A stretch of DNA of 64,000 nucleotides. Source: Cryptomeria japonica. Taxonomy: Eukaryota; Streptophyta; Pinopsida; Cupressales; Cupressaceae. A program made the translations under genes and the position numbers. Within the stretch, counting starts at the first letter, position 1; each line of letters starts with the position of its first letter. Shown here one piece after another: positions 47,331-59,646 of the stretch. Location of the stretch: assembly GCF_030272615.1 (NCBI RefSeq), contig NC_081412.1:143366247-143430246 (forward strand). The letters run 5' to 3'. Under the pieces are notes generated by a model, which was not told the DNA's origin, ran no database searches, and saw nothing but the letters and a program-made list of their open reading frames with translations.

Positions 47331-48960
47331 TCACCACGAAGACTCAACATGCTCCCAAGTTGCTTCTTTAACTGGCTTGCCTTTCCACCAAACCAAGAAC
47401 TCTTTGGAGGACTTTACACCATACCCTTGACTTTGCATTGCCAAGATCTTTTTGATCTCTTGATCTAATTGGTCAATCACATTGGCAGAACCATGCACCG
47501 ATACATTGTAGACAAGTTTTTCTAAATCAACATAATGCTTCCTCAGCTGACTTACATGGAAGACTAGGTGTACCGTCAGATGTAAGGGCAAATTCAACTT
47601 GTAAGCCATCTTCCCAATCTTTTGCACCACTTCGAATAGTCCACCCAACCTTTGAATCATGGATGCACTCAACCCTTTAGGCATCTTAAACTATAGTGGA
47701 TCCATTCTAAGCAACACCTTGTCACCCACTTCAAACTCAACCAACCTTCTTCTCTCAACAACAAACTTCTTCATCTATTCAATTGTCCTAGTCAGGTTAT
47801 ACTTGGCTAAGTCCATCTGTTCTATGAATTGCTTCACATAGTTGATGGCTTCCAAGCTTGGGCCTTTGTAACCACTCAGAAGACTATGTGGTGCAAGGGG
47901 TTGTTGGCCAGTAGCCAACTCAAATGAAGAAAACTAAAAAGAACATGACTTCTACATATTGTAGCTATATTGAGCCACATCAAGCAAACTCAACCAGTTC
48001 ATCTGACCCACTTGGAAAAAGTTATGCAAATAGTCCTCCAAGGGTTAATCCTCTTGGTTTGTCCATCTATTTGAGGATGATAACTTTTTGACATCAAAAG
48101 CTTCGTTATAACCAAACGGAAGAGCTCAAACCAAAAATTTGATGTGAATCTTGGATTCTAGTCAGACACAATGCTCACAGGAATTCCCCAATAATTAACC
48201 ATATTCTTGAAAAAGAGCTCTACAACAACATAAAAACTTCAAGGTGACTTGCAAGGGACAAAAAAAACATAGAAAAAAAAATGAACAATTATCATAATGT
48301 TGGAGAACACATCCAGCTCAAGAAGTTGGGTAATGAAATCCATGCTTATACTAGCCCATAGACGCACAGGGACCAAAAGAGGCTACAAGAGTCCACCTAT
48401 AACTTGTGTCACAACCTTATCCTGCTGATGAGTTATACAAGTATGAACATAAGACCCCACATCTTCCCTCATATCTGGCTAGTAAATGCCTCTTTCCAAC
48501 AATGCAAGAGTTCTTTTCTGCCTAGGATGACCTGTCCAGAGTGAGTCGTGGCACTCAAATAGAAGCTTCCTTCGCAAATATTTCCACTTAGGCACATAAA
48601 CTCGATTTCTAGTGAAATAGAGAATTTCATCCTATAGGTAGAAGCAACATGTGTGACCCGACTTCACTTGCCAGTTGATCTGATGGGCCCATACATTGTT
48701 CTCAAGACCTTATTTAATGCATTCCAAGACGTGCTCAACAATCCCCTCTTGAGAAGAACTCGATCTAACTTCCCTTTCAAGAGCATACAACTGAGTCTTG
48801 TGACTCAATGCATTAGCCACAACATTATACTTTCCCAAATTGTACAGTATATCGAAATCAAATTTTGCCAAGAATTCTTGTCACCTTGCCTACTTCGGAG
48901 TTAATTTTGCCCAATTTTTCTTAATACTTGAAGTATGTGCAGCTCACTATAAGTGATTTT
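47331..48960 (-). pseudogene. Ty3/Gypsy chromovirus body B: RNase H end, integrase and chromodomain
   Basis: The minus strand starts inside RNase H at about 48960 (NVVANALSHKTQLYALERE) and passes through a heavily broken integrase that parallels body A base by base. It ends in the open frame 47331-47684. That frame reads LGGLFEVVQKIGKMAYKLNL, then HLVFHVSQLRKHYV and finally FLVWWKGKPVKEATWEHVES, a chromodomain that targets integration in chromoviruses. Everything upstream of the RNase H end is absent. It retains the C-terminal region that body A lacks. Confidence 0.85.
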
Positions 48961-49445
48961 TCTTGCTACCTTTAATACTAAGGAGACACGCAATACCAGA
49001 TCATAGGATTGGTAGCCTTGAACATGAAATCAACACTATCAATAGACTGAAGACAATAAAATGTAACTGAACAAGGATATACAAGCCTTCTACTCTTTGA
49101 GCTCCACTAATCTCAAGAGGTTAATCCTATTGTAGGTCTAAAAATGATTAACTCTTGATAAAATTAAAAACATACATATTTAAAGTTGATGGTTATCAGG
49201 TGTATAATGATGGGTGCTTCATATTTGACTTAACTACATGCATAATCCCATTTATCATCCAAGTTACTGAGAACAAGAACTAACACTACCCCTCCTACAA
49301 ATAGAAATGAAATGATATTTTATTTTATGAATGACCCTAAAGTAGATTAAGAAGAGAAGACTAGTTCCTTATCCTATAGAAAATAGAGTCTAACTGTAGA
49401 TAAATTACAAAGAACTTTAACACATAACTTCATGACAACTCATTA
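48961..49445. other. Unassigned DNA between Gypsy body B and the next element
   Basis: No gene, repeat or element end seen apart from the CATTA target site at 49441-49445. Confidence 0.6.
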
Positions 49446-50643
49446 TGTAGTGTCATAAAATTGCGACCCTAGCATTTTTTGGTTGCATTAGGGTCCTCAC
49501 ACACATGAGATTGAATCCTCTAGCCTGATTAGAGACTGGAGACTGCTCAACCCTCAGAAATAGATTCTTTCTTGGCCTTCGTACCACCCTATTCGCACTC
49601 TACCCTGGAGAAAGGGGTAGGAAAGGGGCAAGCCACACCTATCCCACCCAAGACAAGGGCATGGCGCCCCTATCCCTGTCCTATTTTGAGGCAGGACCTT
49701 CCTAGAGCATGCATTGTGGTTTGTGCATTGGGCGAGAAACTCCCTCGGTGTCAACCTATGATGAAAATAAAATCCACTAACATGTATTTAAGGGCCATTC
49801 GTCCTCTCATTTGCATAAGTTCAATAAGTCAAAGTTGGATGACATTGGAGTTTGTCAAGTTGCATAAGCGATCAAGCATTCTTTCCAGCATTAAGCATTC
49901 TCAAATCTCCCTTCAAGGCTAGGTGTTGCATTCAAGTCAAGGATTCAATGGTTGAAGAGGAGATTGATTCCAACATTCAATTCCACACAAAAATTTCTAT
50001 CAACATTGCTATCACAACCTCCCTTGAGGTGATTTACAATTCAGTCTTTCATTTACATTTACTTGCAAGTACTTTCTTTCATTACTTGGTTAATTCCAAA
50101 ACTAGGGTTTGACCTAAAGGCAAACCACCAATCCCATCCCATTTTCCTCTCTTTTATGTGTATAGGTTGCAGGTGCATAGCTGTACTTTCAAATTTGGGC
50201 TCTATTTGCAGAGGTAGAAAAACCCTTTTTGTTTCACGGATTTTTTGGAGGATCGTGTACATTCCCACCACAATTCGGGCAACTTTTCCTCAAATTCGCA
50301 GGCCAACTTCATCTCAACATATTACTGCTAGATCTAGGTGCACAGCTTCATCCCATGTTCTGATATTAAGTTATAATCAATTCTTTGTCACTTTTGCACT
50401 ACATAATTCAATCAATTCCTTTCTATTTCAAATAAGGAAGAGGGGATCAACTTATCATTCCCATTTCATTCAGAATTCAATCTTCATCCTTGAAGGTTGA
50501 ATCTAGTGAATTCTCCTTTGCTCTTCCAATGTAACTAGGTGAAAAGTGTTTGAAGGGAAATCTGTAGTGAGGCTCTCATCTCTCCTTGGAGGGAAAGGGT
50601 AGTTTTCCTCTTGATCTCTCATTCACATTTCACCAACATTACA
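49446..50643 (+). mobile_element. 5' LTR of the gag-only Gypsy element
   Basis: 1,198 bp, starts TGTAGTGTCATAAAATTG, ends ACATTACA. A TATTTAAG box lies at about 49785. Open frames at 49572-50500 recur in the other LTR and are not genes. Confidence 0.9.
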
Positions 50644-50662
50644 TTTTGGTGAACCTGACATC
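50644..50662 (+). other. Putative primer-binding site
   Basis: TTTTGGTGAACCTGACATC directly follows the 5' LTR. TGGTGAAC starts with the TGG expected for pairing with a tRNA CCA end. The tRNA was not assigned; it is not the TGGTATCAGAGC type used by the other elements here. Confidence 0.5.
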
Positions 50663-51612
50663 ATGCATCCTTTCCTTTGAACAAAATTGCATATTTTTCA
50701 TTTATAAGTTTCAAATTTCTGCAAACTTAGTGATTAAATCATTAAAAACCCTAGTTTTTAAATTAAAATCAAACTTGTGATTTGTAAACATTGCTTGTGG
50801 TTATTTTAGATCTAAAAATTGTCTTGTTTATCAAATTCAATTTCCTCATTGTCTTGTTTAATTTGCAAATAAAATTTACAAAATTAAGAGGTTACTTGTT
50901 AAAACCCTAATTTTCAAAAATCATCTTGAACTTGTGCAAAAATTGGATTTCCATTTGATTTTCAGATTTCTGATTATTCTCAAACATGTCTTCATTCCTA
51001 CAATTCAAATTTTCAATTTCCCCCCTTTTTCCCAAAATTCAAATTTTAAAATTAAGTGGTTAGGTCATAAAACCCTAATTTTCAAAATTAATTAGATTTT
51101 GTGCAAATTTCAAATAAATTTCATTCCAATTCATATTTCTAAACATTTTCCAAGGTGTCCCTATTCATTACGTTTGACCTTTTTCAAAATTGCAATTCAA
51201 TTCTTCTTTTTCTTTAAAACCCTAATAGGGTCTTATTTTTACATTTGTGCCTTCATGTTGCCCATCTAGAGGTCGTAAAATTCATCAATTTTTTAGCGTT
51301 AGCTTTGAAATAATTGTAATAGTCATCCTTGAAAATTTCAAAAAAAGTTGGTTGGACCATGTGCGTTCCCGCCACGGTCCTTGGTTTTTTTCCCGAATTT
51401 TCAAGAGACTGTTATGATTGTATTTAATAGCCTAAATCCAGAAGATTGGCTGATTTTGTTGATTTTTTATTCCTCAAGAATCGGAAATACCTTCAAAATT
51501 TAACATTTCAAATTTCAAGAAAATATTTAAAATTAAGCGGTTAATTATAGTCTGCCCTGGTTTTAAAAATTCTAGTTTTAAAATTAAATGGTATTCCCTT
51601 GGCCCTAATTTT

Positions 51613-51730
51613 TATTTTTTGATAGGTAATTGGCCGAAGCCTGAATAGATTTTGACTGGAGCTATGAACCAGTGGGGCCACAGTAGGGGGCCCCATCCCC
51701 ATTACATATCTTTGAATTATTATTATTATT

Positions 51731-51791
<61 letters not shown>

Positions 51792-51941
51792 GATTAGATT
51801 GAACCCAAGATCTTCCCCATCCTATGGAAGGCCAAGAGTCAGAGCTTTGAATTCCTCTTTAGATGTCCCTATTGGGAGTTGAACTTGGGTCTCCACCATG
51901 AGAACCCAATGTTTTAACCTATTAAGCTCAACCCCTTGGAC
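51613..51941 (-). mobile_element. tRNA-derived SINE with 18-bp target duplication
   Basis: TCCCTTGGCCCTAATTTT occurs at 51595-51612 and 51942-51959. Reading the minus strand from 51941, the head GGGGTTGAGCTTAATAGG resembles an RNA polymerase III A box, and GACCCAAGTTCAACTCC resembles a B box, with the usual spacing of tRNA-like promoters. The body carries a (CAA)n/(TAA)n run, and the 3' end is A-rich (ATCAAAAAATAAAAATT). A long perfect TSD fits LINE-mediated insertion. Confidence 0.8.
51716..51791. repeat. (TTA)n(TTG)n microsatellite inside the SINE
   Basis: A few TTA repeats pass directly into about 19 TTG repeats. Its position inside the SINE body suggests expansion of a SINE-internal trinucleotide. 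Confidence 0.95.
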
Positions 51942-52205
51942 TCCCTTGGCCCTAATTTTAAACTTTCAATTTTCTTTCATTTTTTTTTGGAAATTGTCTC
52001 ACCCTCTTCCTCCAACAAAGTTTAAATTGTGTAATCATTAGTTTCTTAAATTTTGCATTAATCAATTTTGTAAGCTTTGTTCCAAAATTCAAAATTCAAA
52101 TTTTATCTCTAGTGCATGATTTTTACCACTATTAGTCCTACCTATCGTATCCCCATTAGATGAAGCATTATAATTAAGGCTTCCCAAGGTTTAATTACCA
52201 AGGAG

Positions 52206-55082
52206 ATGAAGCCTAATTTGGGTGACTTCTTTAATGAGGATCATGGTAATTCTTTACATCCTAATCATGTGACTATTCACCCCATTGATGCATCCCATGA
52301 TGAAGAAGAAGCTTTAACTAGGGTTTCTATAGATCAACTTTCCACGTTGGGTAATCAATTTGATAACTTTCAACAATGGATGTCCCAAGAATACCCTAAT
52401 AGTGAATCTCTTCCATTAATTGAAGGCCTTAAGCACATGATTCAAAGTGATAAGAATGGAATTGATATTTTGTGTGGCATTGCACATATTGTTGATTCTA
52501 ATGTCATGCCTATCAAGAGTTGTGCTGAAACCCTAGGTTATTCACAACCTTCAACACAAGTCAATCCTTCAATTCCTTTGACTACTCTTATGACTAGTAT
52601 TCCTACTTTTACCTCCAACATCATGGCTACATCAACTCAAAATGTCATTCCTACAATCATGGGTCATGGGGTAAATCCCTCTTCTTCATTTAATCCTCCA
52701 TCTTTACGTATGTCTTCCATGAGTCTTCATATTATTCCTCAACCAATCAATGTGACATAAGGGGGCGATTCCTTCAATAACTTTATTCCTCCTTTGAGTG
52801 TCCCTTTTCCTACCCAATCATCACCTATGCCTAATTATCATAATATCCCACCACCTTATTCTTAGCCCATTCCTTATTTTAATAACATCACACCACCTTC
52901 TCAACCAACTATGTCTAACATCAATTCTTCTACCAAAATGACAATTAACAATCTTGTCCAAACCGTGTCTTCCTTACAACAACAAATTTCTTCTATGAGT
53001 CAATCAAAGTTTAGTGTGCCCACCTTTGATGTTGGGAGCCCATTTTCTCATGATATTGTTAAAGTCATGCCACCTAAACATGTTAAGATCTCTCAATTGG
53101 AACTCTATAAGGGAAAAGGTGATCCTCATATGCATGTCAAAACATTTCAAACCTTGTGTACTGATTTTTCTTATAATCAAAGATTGCTTGCAAATTTTTT
53201 TACAAGAACACTAAGAGATAAGGCTTTACAATGGTATTTCTCTTTGACTTCTTATTCTATCACTTCTTTTCAACAACTAGCAAATGATTTCATCCAACAA
53301 TTTCAAAACAACATTGGTCCTAAAATCACTTTGACTGATTTAATGCATTGTAAACAAGGTGTTAAATAAAAGTGACTGATTTCATTGGTAGCTATAAGCA
53401 TTTGTGTGCTCAAATTTCTTTTCATGTACTTGATATATCCAAATAATTTTCATTTCTAATTTACAAAAAGATATCAGGGAAAATCTTCTTTTGTCTGAGT
53501 TTACTTCCTTTCCACAGTTGTATGCAAGACTCCACAATTATCAACTAGTTCTGAGTCAAATGGAGCAATCCATTCCTATGACTTTGAGTGATAAGAGGGA
53601 GAGTGTTCAACAACCGTTTACAAAGTTCAAACCAACAAAAATCTTCATCAAGTTCAATGATACAATCAACAACCACAATTTGAATGCTACAACAAGTGTG
53701 CCTTCTATTTCTAATTTTTCCAAATAGAAAGATAGTTTACTTCCTTGAATGAATCTTTACATAGTATTAAGTCTTAGTTATTGCACATAAATGCTATCAA
53801 AATTCCTCCTATAAAACAAACGGATCCTTCTAAAGTTCCATCCCCTTATTTTGATAACAATTCCTTTTGCCAATTTCATCACCAACCTAGTCATGATACT
53901 GAGAAATGTTTCGCATTGAAGAATAAAATCCAACACTTGATTGATAATAATACTATATCTGTGGCAAGTGTGAATGATAAAGGGAATAAATTAGTAGCTC
54001 CTCCTAATCAAAATCTTAATATTTTCATTGATCCCTTAGCTTCTCATACCTCTAACGTTGTTGAGATTGTGCCTAATTCTTTCTCTACTAAGGAATTCAC
54101 TTTTATGGCTCCAAACTTGGTTAATATGGTAGAAACACAAGATACACCTAAGGATCCTTGTATTACATTTGATCCTAGTGAGACTATTAGGGCACCTGAT
54201 GGCCCTTTATACATAGTTGTGAAGGTTAAGGATATCCCTTGCCATGGTACCCTTATTGATCCCTCTTGCATGGTTAATGTCATAATTGAAGAGTTTATTT
54301 TCACTTTACGATTGCATAAACCAATATACAATGCTTCTAATGTGGTTGTGAAGATATTTGATGGATTCTCTTGTCCTACCATTGGTTCTATCACCCTTCC
54401 TATTGAAGTTCATACTAAATCCATGGATGTTGACTTTGTTATCATGCCATCTTCTAAGCAATTCCGTTTGAAGTTGGGCTATCCTTGGCAATCTTCCATG
54501 AAGGCTATTTCTTCTCCAATCCACAAGTGTCTGAAATTTCCTCACGATGGAGAAATCATAACCATGAACCATAGCTTATTTCATCCATCTGAAAGAAGCC
54601 CCAATGTTCCTATTGATCTCTTTTGTCCTAAACAATTTCAATCTCTTCCATCAAGGAGCGATGCTCTTTTTCAATCTTATAAAAAATGGAAGAATGATAT
54701 GATCTTATCCTTAAGTCAACCTAGATCTCCAACACTTGATATTCCTATTATTCTTCAAGATGAGGTTCTTCTCCTCATGGATAGAATTAATCTCCCTCCT
54801 ACGAAAGATCGTCAACCTATACCTATAGATGTGACTTTACCTTCTCTTAAGGAAAACAACAATATTCTTCCTAAGTTTAGACCTATACCTCCTCATAATG
54901 GACCTAGTCTCCTTCCTACACCTAATATTCCTCCTTTCTATGGCGCAGATCCACCTCCTTCCTCTTATCGAGAGAAGAGGCTTGCTTCTCCTCTTGTTCA
55001 ACTAAAAAGACCTCAATGTAAACCTTCCACTATCAAGGAGACAAACATTCCCACTTTTTCAAGTGCTCCTCCTCCTTCTTAG
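52206..55082 (+). pseudogene. Gypsy gag-protease polyprotein
   Basis: Starts at ATG 52206. The same frame is used at 52206-53369 and 53781-55082, with stops at about 52758, 52863 and 53367. Between 53370 and 53727 the reading moves one frame. The gag domain has KGKGDPHMHVKTFQTLCTDF, then RDKALQWYFSLTSYSITSF and FIQQFQNNIGPKITLTDLMH. A finger FCQFHHQPSHDTEKCFALKN (C-x2-H-x4-H-x4-C) follows at about 53866. The retropepsin-like region has PCHGTLIDPSCMVNVI and further on GFSCPTIGSITLP; the usual D-(S/T)-G reads D-P-S. The C-terminal 200 residues are Pro/Ser/Leu-rich and end EKRLASPLVQLKRPQ. RT should follow but does not. Confidence 0.85.
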
Positions 55083-55382
55083 CCTTCCACTAAGACTCGA
55101 CAGAATCATTGTGTGAGAGAACGCCGATGAAGATGTTGTGTTCAATATCATGAAGCTATCCCTCAAAATATTCAATCTCCTTAGATTTCAACAGTTGACA
55201 TGATTCCCTTTTCTCCCAAGCAAGATGTTCAACCTATCATAAGTTGCACAAAACATGTGATGGTTTTACTCCTATTCATGTTCTTGCTCCTCTTTCTCTA
55301 AACTTTGATGAGTAAATGGGTGAAAATATTATAAATAATGGCAATACAACTCCTAATGCTTCTAATAGTGAGTATGAATATG
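55083..55382 (+). other. Decayed coding DNA bridging gag-protease and the 3' remnant
   Basis: Several stops. The last codons before the solo LTR read NASNSEYEY in the frame that resumes at 56931. The expected pol of more than 3 kb is absent, so a large deletion lies in or near here. Confidence 0.5.
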
Positions 55383-56930
55383 TGTTGGCATTTGGCATTA
55401 TAATAGACAATGGGAGATTGTTGGCATTTCAATAAGGATATTCAGAAGGTTGTTGATGATTATGGATATAACTGATTAAGGATGTTTACTGTCTTAATAT
55501 TATTATTTTGTCATTGATGTCAAGAAATTGATTTTCTAATTCAGTATGATGTTGTCATATCTTGAGAAGTATGATTTGATGAGTATAAATATGTTGGTAA
55601 AAGACACAGAAAGAATATGATGAATAAGGGGATGAATAAGGTAATCAATGGGCAACTATTACCGAGTCAAACAATGATGAGATCATGATGTTTAGATTGT
55701 TTTAACATCATACATATGTTGTAAATTGTAAGGTTAATACTATACTATGTTACCGAGTAAAGAACCTAGTCGGTAAACCCTAAGGAACCTAGTCGGTAAA
55801 CCCTAAGGTTATCGCTATCGGTTAATGAAGGCGGAATGTCTATTGAGTGAAGTTTAGTATTTACCAAGTTGTTACCGAGTTGTAACTGAGCTGTAATAGA
55901 ATACATTAAATGGTTACATGCATTATTTAATGAAGGAAGCTGATGAGCTGGAACTGATTAAATGATTGGTATGTCATGCATGAAGTTTGTTAAAGAATCT
56001 ATGGCAAAGGAAAATCGGCATGAAGATCTACATCGCAGATTGAACCGCATTACCCTAGCACAAGTTCCAAGAAATGTATGCAAGTTCCAAGACAGGGTAA
56101 AACCTTTTTTAGATTGAAGGATACATTGAACCTGGACAAGTTTGAAGATCTGATGGTTATGATTGATCATGAGAAATGCGGTCAAAGAGATTAAGCGGTT
56201 AGCTAATTGTTTATAAATAGGGAGTTGTTGATAAACAATGTATGCGGGCAAATGTATACACAGGGATGCTACATAGTGATTACCAAGCACAGAAACTTGA
56301 AGACCTATTTGAATAACAGAGTATAGAAGCCCAATAGATGGACAAGATTAGTTCTATGTCTAGATTGTATTGAGAAAATAAGAATCTGCTTTAGAATTTT
56401 AGATGTGAAGTTGCAAATAGATTTTTATTACTGTTAGTTGTGAAAGTAACAGAAAATCTCTTAACCGAGTGGACTTAACAGTCTTATTTGTAAAAGCCTC
56501 TAGCAAGGTGACATTCTGATTGAGTGTTTGAAATCCTTTAACAAGGTCACTTCTAACAAGGTGAAGATCCTAACAGATCTGAGGGAAATCCCTTAACCGG
56601 GTCACATCTAGCAATGTGTTTGTAATATTTAATAGGATTTGCTTTTAACCGAGCATACTCTAGAAGTGTATATTTCTTAGTGGGTCCAAAATCCCATAGT
56701 GATTTTTCCCTATTTGGGTTTCCATGTTAAATCTAGTGTTATGAGTGATATGATGTTTATATTCTTTTGAGTTTGCATGTTTAGCGATTTTGGTTATATC
56801 ACTAAAGTATATGTTACCGAGGTTGAATCTGGTGTTTTTATGAAAGATTAAGTTTGTATGATTCATCCCCCCCCCCCTCTCAGCTTATTAGCTTAGCATC
56901 TGTACTTATCTTTAAGTATCAGAACTATCA
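55383..56930 (+). mobile_element. Solo LTR, TSD ATATG, inserted in the Gypsy element
   Basis: 1,548 bp, TGTTGGCATTT...GAACTATCA, flanked by ATATG at 55378-55382 and 56931-56935. The first 36 bp contain a partial repeat: TGTTGGCATTT occurs again at 55419. A TATAAATAG box is at 56212-56220 and a GATTCATC-C(n)-TCTCAG block at 56860-56883. The minus-strand counterpart at 59875-61355 has similar ends. Confidence 0.82.
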
Positions 56931-57123
56931 ATATGTTGATGTGGACAAGAATTTATCAGATGAATTTTCACAAACCCTAATCCTAGCTCCTAGCATCGAA
57001 CAAAGTGACTTACAACATGAGCATAGTCCTTGTTTGGATCTTGTGATAGCTCCATATTCTATGCTCAATGTCGCTCCTCTACCATATTTCTCACCTTCCC
57101 AAAATAGTGATCAAGAAGATTGA
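56931..57123 (+). pseudogene. 3' coding remnant of the Gypsy element
   Basis: After removal of the solo LTR the frame runs from 55382 into DVDKNLSDEFSQTLILAPS and ends SPSQNSDQED at 57123. It is an acidic, Ser-rich tail without a domain. It is probably the last part of the polyprotein or a separate 3' ORF. Confidence 0.55.
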
Positions 57124-57879
57124 GAGGTAGATGTCGTGATAGACTAGCAATATTAGCATTGTAGATGTTCTCTCTCTCCTTACTTGCTCTTTTGTAACCA
57201 TTCTTTTGTGTATCCCTGTTCTTCTATTGTTCCCTTCATGTCTACTTGGGGACGATGCAAAGCATTGAGATATTTTCTTGGTATCTTTCATGTTGACTCA
57301 AAAAACATCCTCTCTTCCCTTTCTTCTAAGGTAGAATCCTTCTTTGGGGAATGATGATTATTATATGCATATACATACATGATATACATGAGTTATCATA
57401 CAACATACTGACCTCGAGGAAAATGACAGTACCTCATCTTTTGTGTTCATTATCCTTGGGTTTATTCCACGATTGGGGGCTAAATCCTTGCGATAACATG
57501 CTCCCTCCCTTCTCTTTCTCTTGGGTGTATCCTACCTTAAAGCAATCACTCCTGATAAGGCATGTGCGATTTCTTTAACATGGGGGCATACACTCCGCTC
57601 ATATTTTCCTTCTTGATACTTAGAATTACTTAGTGAACTTTATTTTTCTTTGTAATCTTTGGTATCCTTACGTTTATGACTCATAGTGAAGGGAACTTTT
57701 CTACTTGAAGTCATGGTTCTCCCCTTCTCGATCTTCCCTTTTACTTTGTCAATCAAAGTTGTAAGATCCTAAGTCCACTGGGGGCTTGGTGCATCTTGCC
57801 TCCTTGACATGGTAAAAGTATTTCAATCTTGTTTCCTTGTACTTTACCATTAGTATTGGCATACACTTATACTCTCGCT
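57124..57879 (+). other. 3' untranslated region of the Gypsy element
   Basis: Pyrimidine-rich DNA with G-tracts TTGGGGAC, TTGGGGGC, TGGGGGCA and TGGGGGCTTGG. No ORF. It resembles 2149-3110 in style. Confidence 0.6.
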
Positions 57880-57897
57880 AAAGTGGGGACTAAATTT
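57880..57897 (+). other. Polypurine tract of the gag-only Gypsy element
   Basis: AAAGTGGGGACTAAATTT directly before the 3' LTR. Confidence 0.65.
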
Positions 57898-59084
57898 TGT
57901 GTCATAAAATTGGAACCCTAACAATTTTCAATTGCATTAGGGTCCTCACTCATGTGAGATTCAATCCTCTAGCCTGATCGAACACTAGAGACTTCTCAAC
58001 CCTTGGAAAAAATCTTCTTTCTTGGCCTCCACACTACTCTATCCGAACTCAACCCTAGAGAAAGGGGTACACCCTTGTGCTCCTAGGATAGGGGCATGGT
58101 GCCCCTTTCCTTGCCCTATTTTGGGAAAGGACCTTCCTAGAGCATGCATTGTGGGTTGTGCATTGGGCAGGAAACTCCCCCAATGTGGGTGTGTGACGAA
58201 AATTAAATCCACTAACATGTATTTAAGGAGCATTTGTCTTCTCATTTGCATAAGTTCAATAAGTCAAAGTTGGATGAGATTGGAGTTTGTCAAGTTGCAT
58301 AAGTGATCAAGCATTCAAGCATTCTTTTCTAGTATTGAGTATTCTCAACTCTCCCTTCAAGGCTAGGTATTGCATTCAAGTCAAAGATTCAACCATTGAA
58401 GAGGAGATTGATTCCAACATTCAATTTCACACATGCATTTCTATCAACATTGCTATCACAACCTCCCTTAAGGTGATTTACATTTCATTCTTTCACTTAC
58501 ATTTACTTGCAAGTGCTTTATTTCATTACTTGGTTAAATCCTAATCTGGGGGTTGACCTAAAGGCAAAACCCCAATCCTAACCCATTTTCCTCTCTTTTC
58601 TATATGTAGGTTGCAGGTGCGCAACTGTACTTTCAGATTTGGGCTCTATTTGCAGAGGTAGAAAAACCCTTTTCATTTCGCGGATTTTTTGGAGGACCAT
58701 GTACATTCTGCCATGGTCTGAGCAACTTTTCCTCAAATTCACAGGGCAACTTTGTCTTGACATATTACTACCAGATCCAGGTGCACAACTTCATCCCATG
58801 TTCTGATCTTGTTATAATCAGTTCTTTATCACTTTTGCACTACATAATTCAATCAATTCCTTTCCATTTCAAATAAGGAAGAGGGTATCAACTTATCATT
58901 CCCTTTTCATTCAGAATTCAATCTTCATCCTTGAAGGTTCAATGTAGTGAATTCTCCTCTCCTCTTCCAATGTAACTAGATGAAAAGTGTTTGAAGGGAA
59001 ATCCATAGTGAGGCTCTCATATCTCCTTGGAGGGAAAGGGTAGTTTACCTCTTGATCTCTCATTCACATTTCACTGACATTACA
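57898..59084 (+). mobile_element. 3' LTR of the gag-only Gypsy element
   Basis: 1,187 bp, starts TGTGTCATAAAATTGG, ends GACATTACA, and aligns with 49446-50643 throughout with scattered substitutions and small indels. Confidence 0.9.
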
Positions 59085-59646
59085 CATTACTAATCATTTC
59101 ATAATTTATATGCCATGTCAATTAAAATTAGTGCCAGTTACATCTCATTTAAACACATATATGTTGCAATATTCTTAAAACAAAATTTAACCCTTCCTTT
59201 AAAAGAGACTTGTTATCAATAACATACATTCTCCATTAGAGAAGACAAATTAATGTATTCTTAACATAGTAATTCATGCAACACATATATACAAGATGGG
59301 AAACAACATAGAATTGATTTCTTTCATTCATTTTCAAAACAAATTGGATACAATGTATTAACAATTCATGTTCTTCCTACAGAAAATAGTTCTTCTATTA
59401 TCTTTCAAGCTATCACCTAATACAAGTTACTTCTCAAAATTTTCAAGATCCCTTTGTATTTGCCCTCAATTTCCCTTTTATAGCACAAGGGAGAAAAACA
59501 AATCTTCAGGCCGAATAGGACACATGTCAAAAAAAATTACTTATACAATAGGATATTCCCTAAGGCATCAATCTCATGCACAATACAAAATCCTTCTAGA
59601 AGAAATAAGAGAAGGCAACTAGAATAACAACTACTTGGGACTGGCA
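59085..59646. other. Spacer between two elements
   Basis: AT-rich, no gene seen. The first five bases are the CATTA TSD. Confidence 0.6.

Larger units (their letters stand above)
49446..59084 (+). mobile_element. Ty3/Gypsy element with gag-protease but no RT/integrase, TSD CATTA
   Basis: LTRs 49446-50643 and 57898-59084 are flanked by CATTA (49441-49445 and 59085-59089). The internal region has a gag-protease ORF (52206-55082) and a short 3' coding remnant (56931-57123). Between them no RT, RNase H or integrase motif exists, so pol is deleted. A SINE (51613-51941) sits in the leader and a solo LTR (55383-56930) near the 3' end. The gag carries a Tat-like C-x2-H-x4-H-x4-C finger. Confidence 0.88.

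Noticed and set aside
49572-50500. Open frames repeated at 58022-58544
   Set aside because: They are in both LTRs of the same element and have no protein features.
51870-51941. tRNA gene on the minus strand
   Set aside because: Has A- and B-box-like sequences but no cloverleaf I can support, and it is the head of a SINE with its own TSD.
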